A stretch of DNA of 64,000 bases, from contig NZ_CP032101.1 in the NCBI RefSeq assembly GCF_003544855.1, positions 2,604,001 through 2,668,000 on the forward strand, in the 5' to 3' direction. The stretch is from Malaciobacter marinus (GTDB lineage: Bacteria > Campylobacterota > Campylobacteria > Campylobacterales > Arcobacteraceae). Below, in pieces: positions 38,637-52,600 of the stretch. Position numbers and translations under genes: made by a program. The notes below the pieces were generated by a model that was not told where the DNA came from, did not search any database, and saw only the letters and a list, made by a program, of their open reading frames with translations. The number at the start of each line of letters is the position of its first letter. Position 1 is the stretch's first letter.

Positions 38637-40547
38637 TTATAAGTCTTTTTTAATCTTTTGTGTTAATGAATCAATTGTAAAACCAAAATCTTCAAATAAC
38701 TTATTTGCAGGAGCACTTGCACCAAATGTATCCATGCCATAAACTACATCTGCATATTTGTAGTATTCTAAGCCTCTTGCTGCTTCTACGGCAAATACTT
38801 TTGTATTTTTATCAATAATATTTGAAATATACTCTTTATCTTGCTCAAGAAGTAAATCAAAACAAGGAACAGAAACAATATTTGCTAAAATACCATCTTT
38901 TTCTAAAGCACAACCTGTTTTAAGAGCAAGCATTACTTCACTACCACTAGCCATAATAGTAACAGTTGCACCTTCTCTTTTTTTAAGTAAGTATCCACCG
39001 TTTGATACATCACCAAACTCTTTTTTTGATTTTAATACTTCTAAATTTTGTCTTGAACAAACAAAAGCACTTGGTGCTTTTAATTTCAATGCTATTTTCC
39101 AACAATCAATATTTTCATTAGCATCAGCAGGTCTAAATACATAAAAATTTGGTAAAGCTCTAAATTGTGATAAATGTTCAATTGGTTGATGTGTTGGACC
39201 ATCTTCACCAACTCCAATAGAATCATGTGTCCAAATAAAATGTTGAGGAATACTTGCAAGTGCAGCAATTCTTGCAGCTGGTTTTAAATAATCAGAAAAT
39301 ACAAAAAATGTTGCACTGTAAACTCTAAATAAACCATATAAGTTCATTGCATTACAAATTGATGCCATGGCATGCTCTTTTATTCCAAAATGTATATTTC
39401 TTCCAGTTGGAAAATCACCCATATCTAAAAGTTCAGTTTTATTTGATGGAGCTAAATCTGCACTTCCACCTAAAAATCCTGGAATTGCTTTTGCAATTGC
39501 ATTTAAAATTTTATGATTTGAACCTCTTGTCGCTACACTTGAACCCTCTTCAAACTTTGGATACTCAATATTATCAAAATTTGGATTTTTAAGCTCTTCT
39601 ATTTTTGTTTTTATCTCTTCACTTAAAGACTCATTCCAAGCATTTTCAGCTTCAACACCTTTGATTAATTTATCAAATGCACCTTTAATATCATAAGGAA
39701 CAACAAATTTTTCATCTGGATTAAATCCTGCTTTTTCTTTAGAAGCTCTTATCTCATCTTCACCTAAAGGTGCCCCATGTGTATGGTGACTTCCCTCTAA
39801 AGTTGCAGCACCTTTTCCAATAGCAGTTTTTGCAATAATTAGAACAGGTTTAGTTGCTTCTTTTGCTTTTGTTATTGCATTGTCAATTTGAGTAAAGTTA
39901 TGTCCATCAATCTCAATTACATCAAAATTAATAGCATCAAATCTTTTTTTAACATTTTCACTCCATGAAATAGAAGTATCTCCCTCAATTGTAATAGAGT
40001 TTGAGTCATAAATAACTACTAAGTTATCTAAGTTTAAATGCCCAGCAGTTGCACATGCTTCATAAGAAATACCCTCTTGTAAATCCCCATCTCCACATAA
40101 GCAATAAACTTTATGATTTATAACATCTTTTCCTAAAATATTTTGTGCATATTTTGAAGCCATAGAAAAACCAACAGCATTTGCAATACCTTGACCTAAA
40201 GGACCAGTTGTAATCTCAATACCATGTGTATGTCCATACTCTGGATGACCTGGTGTTTTAGAGTTATGCTGTCTAAAATTCTTAATATCTGAAATACTTA
40301 CATCAAATCCCCATAAGTGAAGAAGTGAATACACAAGTCCTGTTGCATGACCACCACTAAATACTAATCTATCTCTATTTAACCATTTGTCATTTGAAGG
40401 ATTAATATTTAAGTGATTACTTAATACTGTTGCAATATCAGCAAGTCCCATTGGTGCACCTGGATGCCCTGAGTTTGCTTGCTGAACCATATCAGCAGCT
40501 AGAAATCTAATTGTATTAGCTTGTTTTTGGAGTAGTTCTTTCGACAT
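38637..40547 (-). CDS. tkt: Transketolase
   Basis: 636 residues. Thiamine-diphosphate enzyme moving two-carbon units between sugar phosphates in the pentose phosphate pathway. The cofactor-binding GDGDLQEG segment is present near residue 152, the N-terminal NSGHPGAPMGLADIA is typical, and DSIGVGEDGPTHQPIEHLSQFRALP in the C-terminal half marks the pyrimidine domain. Length is standard. AGGAAAATT precedes the ATG. Stands alone between two terminators. Confidence 0.96.
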   Translation of the reverse strand: MSKELLQKQANTIRFLAADMVQQANSGHPGAPMGLADIATVLSNHLNINPSNDKWLNRDRLVFSGGHATGLVYSLLHLWGFDVSISDIKNFRQHNSKTPGHPEYGHTHGIEITTGPLGQGIANAVGFSMASKYAQNILGKDVINHKVYCLCGDGDLQEGISYEACATAGHLNLDNLVVIYDSNSITIEGDTSISWSENVKKRFDAINFDVIEIDGHNFTQIDNAITKAKEATKPVLIIAKTAIGKGAATLEGSHHTHGAPLGEDEIRASKEKAGFNPDEKFVVPYDIKGAFDKLIKGVEAENAWNESLSEEIKTKIEELKNPNFDNIEYPKFEEGSSVATRGSNHKILNAIAKAIPGFLGGSADLAPSNKTELLDMGDFPTGRNIHFGIKEHAMASICNAMNLYGLFRVYSATFFVFSDYLKPAARIAALASIPQHFIWTHDSIGVGEDGPTHQPIEHLSQFRALPNFYVFRPADANENIDCWKIALKLKAPSAFVCSRQNLEVLKSKKEFGDVSNGGYLLKKREGATVTIMASGSEVMLALKTGCALEKDGILANIVSVPCFDLLLEQDKEYISNIIDKNTKVFAVEAARGLEYYKYADVVYGMDTFGASAPANKLFEDFGFTIDSLTQKIKKDL

Positions 40548-40640
40548 AATTTTCCTATATTGTTGGAGTTTTTTTAAAGTAGTGCCAATTATATCTAAAA
40601 AGCTTTAAAAAAAATATGAAGCAATTAAACTTAAAAAATC

Positions 40641-40668
40641 AAAAGAAGAAGTTTAAACTTCTTCTTTT
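40641..40668 (-). terminator. Terminator of the giant adhesin gene
   Basis: A 28-bp perfect palindrome with arms 40641-40654 and 40655-40668 directly abuts the adhesin stop codon (40669-40671). On the minus strand it is followed by GATTTTTTAAG. Confidence 0.8.
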
Positions 40669-43600
40669 TTAAATATCAGGATCAACTGAAACATCCTCAT
40701 CAATTAGAATTTTGATATTTGAAGTTCCACTTGTAGTTCCCTCATAAACATTGAATGTATTACCATCATCATCTGAAATTTGCCCATCTGATTTTGTCCA
40801 ATTCCCCTCAAGCCTAACACTATCTTCACCAGACTCATCACCAAATATTTTCAAGATATTTTCATCATCAGTTAAATCTTCAATACTTTGTTCATCAACA
40901 ATAATATGATTTGCTAAATCATTTGTTAAATCAATGGCTTCAATATTATCAACTTTTGGTGCTATATTTGAAAGATCTATATCTTCATCAGTTAGTACTT
41001 TTAAAGTATCTTCACCCTCACCTGCATCAATAATATCACCCTCATGATAAACAATTTCATCATCTCCTGCGCCTGCATTAATATTTGCATTTGAACCATG
41101 AGAATCAAATTTTTCATCCGCATCAGTTCCAATCATATTTGAAGACTCTTCTACTTCAAGTTTTGCAGTTGTTGAAGTAGTTTTTTCTTCGCCATCAAAA
41201 GACTCTGTTGAAGTTACACTTGCTTTCATTGAATTAATTTCTGTACTAGATAATTCTGTTGATGATACAACCGTGTATTCTTGTTGTGTACCTTCATTTG
41301 ATGGTAAAGATACTGTTCCATTAGAAACAGTATACTCATTTCCACTACTATCTTTTATACTAGTAATTGATGAAGGTAAATTTTCAATTGTAATATTTGA
41401 CAATGTTTCACTTCCATCTTTGTCAGCTAATACAGCTGCTAATACAATAGTATAATTATAAATAGTTGTACTCATTGGTGAACTATTAAATGCATTTGAA
41501 TCACCTATGATATGACCATCTTTAAATTTAATGTTTTCAAAATCTTTAATATGATTTTGAATATAATCTTTATTGTAATAATAATCACTATATGTATAAT
41601 CTTTTAAATATATTGAATCATTACCTTCTCCACCAAATACATAACCAGAAACTTTATCTTCAACTGTAATAAAGTCATCTCCATTACCTAGATATATAGC
41701 ACCTCTACTTTTAATGTCATCTCCAACATAAACAACATCATCTCCACCAAATGTTTGAACTGTACCTTTTACATCATCATTATATTTTATATACTCAGCC
41801 TCATTTGTATATCTTTCTCCATAATAATCACTATTATCTTTTGTAACATCATAATCATGACTAATTACTTGACTACCATTATCTTCTACACTAAAATCTA
41901 ATCTTGGAGTAGTTACAGTATCATCAATATTATTTTCAATATTAATGTTTACTTTTACACTTGCTTTATCTCCATCTTCATCTTGAGTATTTACTACAAA
42001 GCTTTCTGTAAACTCTTTTATATCATTAAATTTTCCACCAAAGCTATAATCCCCTGTTTGAAAATTAAAATCTAAAGTAGCTCCTGAACTAGTTAAAATT
42101 GTAACAATATTATTTGATGCATCATCTATTGTATAGCTATTTCCATCTACAACAATTGACTCAACAGAAATTTCACCATCACCTCCAGATATATTATCTA
42201 AAATATTTCCTTCAATTTTTTTATAAACATTCTCAACAAGTCTATCTTTTAAATCATTTTCATCTTCTATGATTGTCACATTTGTTTTTACATTACCAAC
42301 ATCTTGTGCAACTTTATCTAAATAAGTAGTATCTGTAATACCTTTACCTATTCCTATTACATTTAACTCTTTAGCATTGTTTTCTAAAAAGTCTTTCCAG
42401 TTTTCTAAGTATTTACTATCAATAATTCCATATTCATCATACCAACCATCATTATTTTCAACACTTGGTTTACCATCAGAGATGAAATAAACTGTTGCTT
42501 TTTCTCCATTTGTAGGAGGAGTATAGTTTGAATATGTCTCTTCTAGTGCATCTTCATAGTTTGTACCACCACCTGCATCAAATTTATTTATAACTTTTAA
42601 TGCATCTTCTGGACTATACCAACCATCAATAGGAGATACCCACTCACCATCTACATATGTTGAATCATCTAAATCATCTGCAGTTCTTGCAAAAGAAGTT
42701 AAATTAATTTTTACATTAGAGAACTCTTTATATGTATCTATCATATTTTGTAAAGCATCTTTTGCTAATTGTAATCTAGTTATCCATGAACCGTCTTCTT
42801 GTTGAACATAATCATCCATACTTCCTGAAATATCTAAAACAATTACAATATTTTCATCTGTTTTACTATATGTATCTCCAAAATCCAATACTTGTGATTC
42901 ATCTTGTGCAAAAGGAACTGCATCACTGTTTGTTGTTTCTTTATAGTTTGTTCCATCTTCATTATCATTTGATTCACTTGCTCTTGCTGTAATAGTTAGA
43001 TTAAAATCACCTGCACTATCTTCAGGAACTTTTAATTTTAAATTGTCACTTATAGATGTTGAATCTGCTGGAACTTCTACACTATATGAACCATCACTAT
43101 TTTTTGTAATAGTATAAGTATCATCTATACTTTCAAGTGTTGCACCCTCAGGAACTCCATCAATTTTTACACTTAATGTTTCACTTCCATCTGTATCAGT
43201 TAATGCAGCACTAATATCTACATCATACTCAAATGTTTTTGTTCCCTCTTTTACAAGTTCTCCATCAATAACATCATAAACACCATCTTTAAATACTAAT
43301 TTTTCAATACTATATAAATTATCACCCATTTCATAAGTATCTAAACCTTGATTGTCAGGATGAGACCAACCTTTTGATGCATCATATCTAGTATCAATTA
43401 CATTTATTCTAACATTTGAACCCTCAGTAATAAATGTAATATTATAATCATCAAAATTACCTCTATATATTACAGTATCTGTTCCATCTGAAACAGAAGG
43501 TAATGCTCCTTCATGTCCTCCATAAATAGAGTCATCTCCTTCTTGTCCTAAGAATACATCATCCCCATCATAACCTATCATATTATCAGATAAGTCTTTT

Positions 43601-46600
43601 CCATCAATAAAATCATCAGTATTGTTAAATCTACCTGCTGATAAATTATCACCATGTGATTCAGTACCTTCAATATATGTATCAGAATTATCTTTCAACT
43701 CTTGTACATAATTGTCATAATCAAAGTCTGAATTATCAATTATTACAGTTGCATTACTAACATTGATTGAAGCAGTTGGCGCATCTGCTACTGCTTTTAC
43801 TTCAACTGATGTTGTGTACTCTTCATCATGCCATGTAGTTCCATCTGAAACTTCAAATTTAAAACTACCATCTTCATCACTATTTGAATCAGGTTCAAAA
43901 ATAACTTTTCCAGAAGCAATATCAGCTAGAGAGATAACTTGATTTTCTGCAATTTCAATAGTTGTATCTTCTGTAACCACATAAGTATTACCCTCTTTAT
44001 CTATTACAGTTTGTCCACTTGTTACTTTATAGTATAAAGTTCCATTTTCAGGAACTTGTGTTATTTTAAACTCTCTTACATCTTTTCCAAGCTCACCAAA
44101 ATCTGTCTCTGTTAATACATATGTTGTATCTTCTGTTACAACAATATTATCATTTGTTGAACTTAAATCATCTTTGAAAGAGTCACTTAAATCAAATGAA
44201 CTATCAGTTCCATTTACTTTTTCATAATTTCCACCAACAATCTCTTTTACAACAATATTAATATCAGATAAATCATCAAAATCTTTTGCATCAACAGTTA
44301 AAGCACCTCTTCCAGTAGCATTTAAATCAACCTCATACTCTTGACCATTTACTTCAACAATAGCTTTTGCTTGTCCTTGAGGTGGATAGTTTTCATCTAC
44401 TTGAATATTAAATGTAACTTTACCTTCAGATGTATTAATATCTGTAATTTCAGGATCAATAACTTCTGTATATGAAATTTCATTTATTAAATAATCATCA
44501 TCATGTCCTGGTGCACTAAACTCAACTTTATCAAATGCTGTTGGTTCACCATTTGCATCTGGAAATTCAAAAGTATAAGATAAATCAACTCTATCAGTTC
44601 CACCTTGAGCTTGAACAGATTTAATCAAGTTACCATTTACATCATAATAATTAACAGTCGCATCTGTACTAGAACCACCTCCAGTAACTTCTGCATACCC
44701 TAACTCTTCTGTATCATTAAAAAATGTAACTTTAGCAGTTTCACCGTTATGTCTCCAAGCAAAAGCTACATCTAATGAATCAGCATCATTAGTAAAATCA
44801 AAAACTATTTTTTCACTAACTCCATTATATCCATGACCTAACTCTGAACTTGCTCCTGAACCTGATGTATTTCCTTGAACACCAAAACCATCATGGTTTG
44901 TTCCTTTAACAATTGCTAAGTTCCCTTCATTGCCATATACATCATAAGCAGTTACATTAATACCCGTAGCTTCACCAAACTCAGTATCAACATCAATAAC
45001 TTTTGGAGCAGTTGCAACTGCTGTTACTGTCACGTCAATAGGTGTAATTGTATCAGCTATATTTGCTGTTACTGTATCTGTAGATGGTGTTAATTGTTCA
45101 AAGTTTCCACCCTCTACACTTGTAATTGAATTATCTAATGTACTTGCATCATTATATACATCTTCTGTATTTGGGTTTGTTACTTCTAGTGTTCCTGTTG
45201 TTCCACTTGTAATTGTGATATCACCTAACTCTGTATGTACTATAACTGGATCATCACCTGCTAATACTGGGTTTGATAATGTAGCTGTAAATGTTACTGT
45301 TCCTGCTGCCTCATTTGTATCTGTTGCACTTAAACTTACTGTTGTCTCATCAGCTGTTGGCTCTGTTACAGTTGTTGTTGCTGTATCACTTGTATCTAGG
45401 CTTTCATAATTTCCACCAGTAGTTCCTGTGATTGATACGTTCTCTGTTGTTCCATCTGTTTGTCCATATACATCATCAGAACTTGCTACTGTTACACTTC
45501 CAGTAGTTTTTCCAGCTTCGATTGTAATCTCTGCTCCATTACTTAATGTGATTACTAAATCTGTCTCTGGTGTATTATCTACACTTGCAGTATATGTTAT
45601 ATCTTCACCTGCTTCTACACTGTCTGTTGCTGTAAGTGTTACTTTTGTAGCATCTATTGTATCAGCTATATTTGCTGTTACTGTATCTGTAGATGGTGTT
45701 AATTGTTCAAAGTTTCCACCCTCTACACTTGTAATTGAATTATCTAATGTACTTGCATCATTATATACATCTTCTGTATTTGGGTTTGTTACTTCTAGTG
45801 TTCCTGTTGTTCCACTTGTAATTGTGATATCACCTAACTCTGTATGTACTATAACTGGATCATCACCTGCTAATACTGGGTTTGATAATGTAGCTGTAAA
45901 TGTTACTGTTCCTGCTGCCTCATTTGTATCTGTTGCACTTAAACTTACTGTTGTCTCATCAGCTGTTGGCTCTGTTACAGTTGTTGTTGCTGTATCACTT
46001 GTATCTAGGCTTTCATAATTTCCACCAGTAGTTCCTGTGATTGATACGTTCTCTGTTGTTCCATCTGTTTGTCCATATACATCATCAGAACTTGCTACTG
46101 TTACACTTCCAGTAGTTTTTCCAGCTTCGATTGTAATCTCTGCTCCATTACTTAATGTGATTACTAAATCTGTCTCTGGTGTATTATCTACACTTGCAGT
46201 ATATGTTATATCTTCACCTGCTTCTACACTGTCTGTTGCTGTAAGTGTTACTTTTGTAGCATCTATTGTATCAGCTATATTTGCTGTTACTGTATCTGTA
46301 GATGGTGTTAATTGTTCAAAGTTTCCACCCTCTACACTTGTAATTGAATTATCTAATGTACTTGCATCATTATATACATCTTCTGTATTTGGGTTTGTTA
46401 CTTCTAGTGTTCCTGTTGTTCCACTTGTAATTGTGATATCACCTAACTCTGTATGTACTATAACTGGATCATCACCTGCTAATACTGGGTTTGATAATGT
46501 AGCTGTAAATGTTACTGTTCCTGCTGCCTCATTTGTATCTGTTGCACTTAAACTTACTGTTGTCTCATCAGCTGTTGGCTCTGTTACAGTTGTTGTTGCT

Positions 46601-49600
46601 GTATCACTTGTATCTAGGCTTTCATAATTTCCACCAGTAGTTCCTGTGATTGATACGTTCTCTGTTGTTCCATCTGTTTGTCCATATACATCATCAGAAC
46701 TTGCTACTGTTACACTTCCAGTAGTTTTTCCAGCTTCGATTGTAATCTCTGCTCCATTACTTAATGTGATTACTAAATCTGTCTCTGGTGTATTATCTAC
46801 ACTTGCAGTATATGTTATATCTTCACCTGCTTCTACACTGTCTGTTGCTGTAAGTGTTACTTTTGTAGCATCTATTGTATCAGCTATATTTGCTGTTACT
46901 GTATCTGTAGATGGTGTTAATTGTTCAAAGTTTCCACCCTCTACACTTGTAATTGAATTATCTAATGTACTTGCATCATTATATACATCTTCTGTATTTG
47001 GGTTTGTTACTTCTAGTGTTCCTGTTGTTCCACTTGTAATTGTGATATCACCTAACTCTGTATGTACTATAACTGGATCATCACCTGCTAATACTGGGTT
47101 TGATAATGTAGCTGTAAATGTTACTGTTCCTGCTGCCTCATTTGTATCTGTTGCACTTAAACTTACTGTTGTCTCATCAGCTGTTGGCTCTGTTACAGTT
47201 GTTGTTGCTGTATCACTTGTATCTAGGCTTTCATAATTTCCACCAGTAGTTCCTGTGATTGATACGTTCTCTGTTGTTCCATCTGTTTGTCCATATACAT
47301 CATCAGAACTTGCTACTGTTACACTTCCAGTAGTTTTTCCAGCTTCGATTGTAATCTCTGCTCCATTACTTAATGTGATTACTAAATCTGTCTCTGGTGT
47401 ATTATCTACACTTGCAGTATATGTTATATCTTCACCTGCTTCTACACTGTCTGTTGCTGTAAGTGTTACTTTTGTAGCATCTATTGTATCAGCTATATTT
47501 GCTGTTACTGTATCTGTAGATGGTGTTAATTGTTCAAAGTTTCCACCCTCTACACTTGTAATTGAATTATCTAATGTACTTGCATCATTATATACATCTT
47601 CTGTATTTGGGTTTGTTACTTCTAGTGTTCCTGTTGTTCCACTTGTAATTGTGATATCACCTAACTCTGTATGTACTATAACTGGATCATCACCTGCTAA
47701 TACTGGGTTTGATAATGTAGCTGTAAATGTTACTGTTCCTGCTGCCTCATTTGTATCTGTTGCACTTAAACTTACTGTTGTCTCATCAGCTGTTGGCTCT
47801 GTTACAGTTGTTGTTGCTGTATCACTTGTATCTAGGCTTTCATAATTTCCACCAGTAGTTCCTGTGATTGATACGTTCTCTGTTGTTCCATCTGTTTGTC
47901 CATATACATCATCAGAACTTGCTACTGTTACACTTCCAGTAGTTTTTCCAGCTTCGATTGTAATCTCTGCTCCATTACTTAATGTGATTACTAAATCTGT
48001 CTCTGGTGTATTATCTACACTTGCAGTATATGTTATATCTTCACCTGCTTCTACACTGTCTGTTGCTGTAAGTGTTACTTTTGTAGCATCTATTGTATCA
48101 GCTATATTTGCTGTTACTGTATCTGTAGATGGTGTTAATTGTTCAAAGTTTCCACCCTCTACACTTGTAATTGAATTATCTAATGTACTTGCATCATTAT
48201 ATACATCTTCTGTATTTGGGTTTGTTACTTCTAGTGTTCCTGTTGTTCCACTTGTAATTGTGATATCACCTAACTCTGTATGTACTATAACTGGATCATC
48301 ACCTGCTAATACTGGGTTTGATAATGTAGCTGTAAATGTTACTGTTCCTGCTGCCTCATTTGTATCTGTTGCACTTAAACTTACTGTTGTCTCATCAGCT
48401 GTTGGCTCTGTTACAGTTGTTGTTGCTGTATCACTTGTATCTAGGCTTTCATAATTTCCACCAGTAGTTCCTGTGATTGATACGTTCTCTGTTGTTCCAT
48501 CTGTTTGTCCATATACATCATCAGAACTTGCTACTGTTACACTTCCAGTAGTTTTTCCAGCTTCGATTGTAATCTCTGCTCCATTACTTAATGTGATTAC
48601 TAAATCTGTCTCTGGTGTATTATCTACACTTGCAGTATATGTTATATCTTCACCTGCTTCTACACTGTCTGTTGCTGTAAGTGTTACTTTTGTAGCATCT
48701 ATTGTATCAGCTATATTTGCTGTTACTGTATCTGTAGATGGTGTTAATTGTTCAAAGTTTCCACCCTCTACACTTGTAATTGAATTATCTAATGTACTTG
48801 CATCATTATATACATCTTCTGTATTTGGGTTTGTTACTTCTAGTGTTCCTGTTGTTCCACTTGTAATTGTGATATCACCTAACTCTGTATGTACTATAAC
48901 TGGATCATCACCTGCTAATACTGGGTTTGATAATGTAGCTGTAAATGTTACTGTTCCTGCTGCCTCATTTGTATCTGTTGCACTTAAACTTACTGTTGTC
49001 TCATCAGCTGTTGGCTCTGTTACAGTTGTTGTTGCTGTATCACTTGTATCTAGGCTTTCATAATTTCCACCAGTAGTTCCTGTGATTGATACGTTCTCTG
49101 TTGTTCCATCTGTTTGTCCATATACATCATCAGAACTTGCTACTGTTACACTTCCAGTAGTTTTTCCAGCTTCGATTGTAATCTCTGCTCCATTACTTAA
49201 TGTGATTACTAAATCTGTCTCTGGTGTATTATCTACACTTGCAGTATATGTTATATCTTCACCTGCTTCTACACTGTCTGTTGCTGTAAGTGTTACTTTT
49301 GTAGCATCTATTGTATCAGCTATATTTGCTGTTACTGTATCTGTAGATGGTGTTAATTGTTCAAAGTTTCCACCCTCTACACTTGTAATTGAATTATCTA
49401 ATGTACTTGCATCATTATATACATCTTCTGTATTTGGGTTTGTTACTTCTAGTGTTCCTGTTGTTCCACTTGTAATTGTGATATCACCTAACTCTGTATG
49501 TACTATAACTGGATCATCACCTGCTAATACTGGGTTTGATAATGTAGCTGTAAATGTTACTGTTCCTGCTGCCTCATTTGTATCTGTTGCACTTAAACTT

Positions 49601-52600
49601 ACTGTTGTCTCATCAGCTGTTGGCTCTGTTACAGTTGTTGTTGCTGTATCACTTGTATCTAGGCTTTCATAATTTCCACCAGTAGTTCCTGTGATTGATA
49701 CGTTCTCTGTTGTTCCATCTGTTTGTCCATATACATCATCAGAACTTGCTACTGTTACACTTCCAGTAGTTTTTCCAGCTTCGATTGTAATCTCTGCTCC
49801 ATTACTTAATGTGATTACTAAATCTGTCTCTGGTGTATTATCTACACTTGCAGTATATGTTATATCTTCACCTGCTTCTACACTGTCTGTTGCTGTAAGT
49901 GTTACTTTTGTAGCATCTATTGTATCAGCTATATTTGCTGTTACTGTATCTGTAGATGGTGTTAATTGTTCAAAGTTTCCACCCTCTACACTTGTAATTG
50001 AATTATCTAATGTACTTGCATCATTATATACATCTTCTGTATTTGGGTTTGTTACTTCTAGTGTTCCTGTTGTTCCACTTGTAATTGTGATATCACCTAA
50101 CTCTGTATGTACTATAACTGGATCATCACCTGCTAATACTGGGTTTGATAATGTAGCTGTAAATGTTACTGTTCCTGCTGCCTCATTTGTATCTGTTGCA
50201 CTTAAACTTACTGTTGTCTCATCAGCTGTTGGCTCTGTTACAGTTGTTGTTGCTGTATCACTTGTATCTAGGCTTTCATAATTTCCACCAGTAGTTCCTG
50301 TGATTGATACGTTCTCTGTTGTTCCATCTGTTTGTCCATATACATCATCAGAACTTGCTACTGTTACACTTCCAGTAGTTTTTCCAGCTTCGATTGTAAT
50401 CTCTGCTCCATTACTTAATGTGATTACTAAATCTGTCTCTGGTGTATTATCTACACTTGCAGTATATGTTATATCTTCACCTGCTTCTACACTGTCTGTT
50501 GCTGTAAGTGTTACTTTTGTAGCATCTATTGTATCAGCTATATTTGCTGTTACTGTATCTGTAGATGGTGTTAATTGTTCAAAGTTTCCACCCTCTACAC
50601 TTGTAATTGAATTATCTAATGTACTTGCATCATTATATACATCTTCTGTATTTGGGTTTGTTACTTCTAGTGTTCCTGTTGTTCCACTTGTAATTGTGAT
50701 ATCACCTAACTCTGTATGTACTATAACTGGATCATCACCTGCTAATACTGGGTTTGATAATGTAGCTGTAAATGTTACTGTTCCTGCTGCCTCATTTGTA
50801 TCTGTTGCACTTAAACTTACTGTTGTCTCATCAGCTGTTGGCTCTGTTACAGTTGTTGTTGCTGTATCACTTGTATCTAGGCTTTCATAATTTCCACCAG
50901 TAGTTCCTGTGATTGATACGTTCTCTGTTGTTCCATCTGTTTGTCCATATACATCATCAGAACTTGCTACTGTTACACTTCCAGTAGTTTTTCCAGCTTC
51001 GATTGTAATCTCTGCTCCATTACTTAATGTGATTACTAAATCTGTCTCTGGTGTATTATCTACACTTGCAGTATATGTTATATCTTCACCTGCTTCTACA
51101 CTGTCTGTTGCTGTAAGTGTTACTTTTGTAGCATCTATTGTATCAGCTATATTTGCTGTTACTGTATCTGTAGATGGTGTTAATTGTTCAAAGTTTCCAC
51201 CCTCTACACTTGTAATTGAATTATCTAATGTACTTGCATCATTATATACATCTTCTGTATTTGGGTTTGTTACTTCTAGTGTTCCTGTTGTTCCACTTGT
51301 AATTGTGATATCACCTAACTCTGTATGTACTATAACTGGATCATCACCTGCTAATACTGGGTTTGATAATGTAGCTGTAAATGTTACTGTTCCTGCTGCC
51401 TCATTTGTATCTGTTGCACTTAAACTTACTGTTGTCTCATCTATTGTATCTGTGATATTTATTGTTTTACTTGCTCCATCTACACTTACATCTTCGAAGT
51501 TTCCACCATTGATTGCTGTTACTTCTGCTGTTAATGTTGAAGCATCATTATATACATCTGAATCTTTTGTATCTATTGTTAATGTACCTTCACCATTTGC
51601 ATCTAATGTTACTGTATGTTCTACTCCACCAACTACTACTGTTGCTGTTGCACTTGTCCCTGCATCTGGTGCATTTGATGTTTGGATTGTAAATGTTACT
51701 GAATCGGCATCTTCATTTACATCATTTCCACTTATACTTACTGTTGTTGTATCTATTGTATCAATTACTGTTGTACTAGCTGTTGTATCACTATTTACAA
51801 TGTCAAAGCCTCCGCCATCTGTTCCAGAAACTGTTGCTTCAATTGTGATATCTTCTTCTTTATACACATCAGGATCTGGAGTAATACTTGCAACTACACT
51901 TCCTGTAGTTGATCCAGCAGGAATATTAATTATTGCACCATTACTTAATGTAATAGTCATATCTGTTAATGCAGGAGTAGAAAGATTGGCTGTATATGTT
52001 ATTGAGTTATCATCTTCTGTAATTTGTGATGTTGCACTTAATGTTATAGTTACTTCTGTATCCCCTGCACCATCTCCAGGAGTACCGTCTCTATCAGGAA
52101 TATTTGAGTCTAATCCATCTAATTGAGTATCAAGTCTACTTCTTCCACCTAATATATTTACATCATCTGCATCATTAAAGTTAATAGGTCTAAAAGTTGA
52201 AGTATCACCTTCAGCCCCACCAGCAGCTGCAGCATCAAGCATACTTGTTAAAGAACCAAAGTCATCTATTATAACTCCATTTGTTTCTTCTGGATTTATA
52301 GATGATTGAGCCAATAAGTCTTTTAAAGATTTAATTACATCATCACCTTTAAAATCATTATTTAATACTGTTTGATTTAATTCTTCAAGGCCTTCTTCAT
52401 CTTTAATAATACCTAAAATATTTTTATCTTCTACATTTTCTTCAAGGATTAAATCTACTATGTTTTTAAATACAATTTTTACTTTTGTTGTTCCTAAATC
52501 CATATTTAAAACAACCGATTTTTCAGAATCTTGAAGATTCATTGTGTATTTATGCCCATCAAGATTATTAAAATAGAACTGTTGACCAGCTTTTGGAGTA

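Noticed and set aside
45050-51441. Long regular repeats as a possible CRISPR or satellite array
   Set aside because: The 609-bp unit has no spacers and is an in-frame coding repeat.
45215-52126. A series of 196-codon plus-strand frames (last one 405 codons) repeated every 609 bases
   Set aside because: They lie wholly antisense to the adhesin repeats, have identical spacing and arise from the repeat's codon bias; there are no ribosome sites and the sense frame is a clear domain protein.
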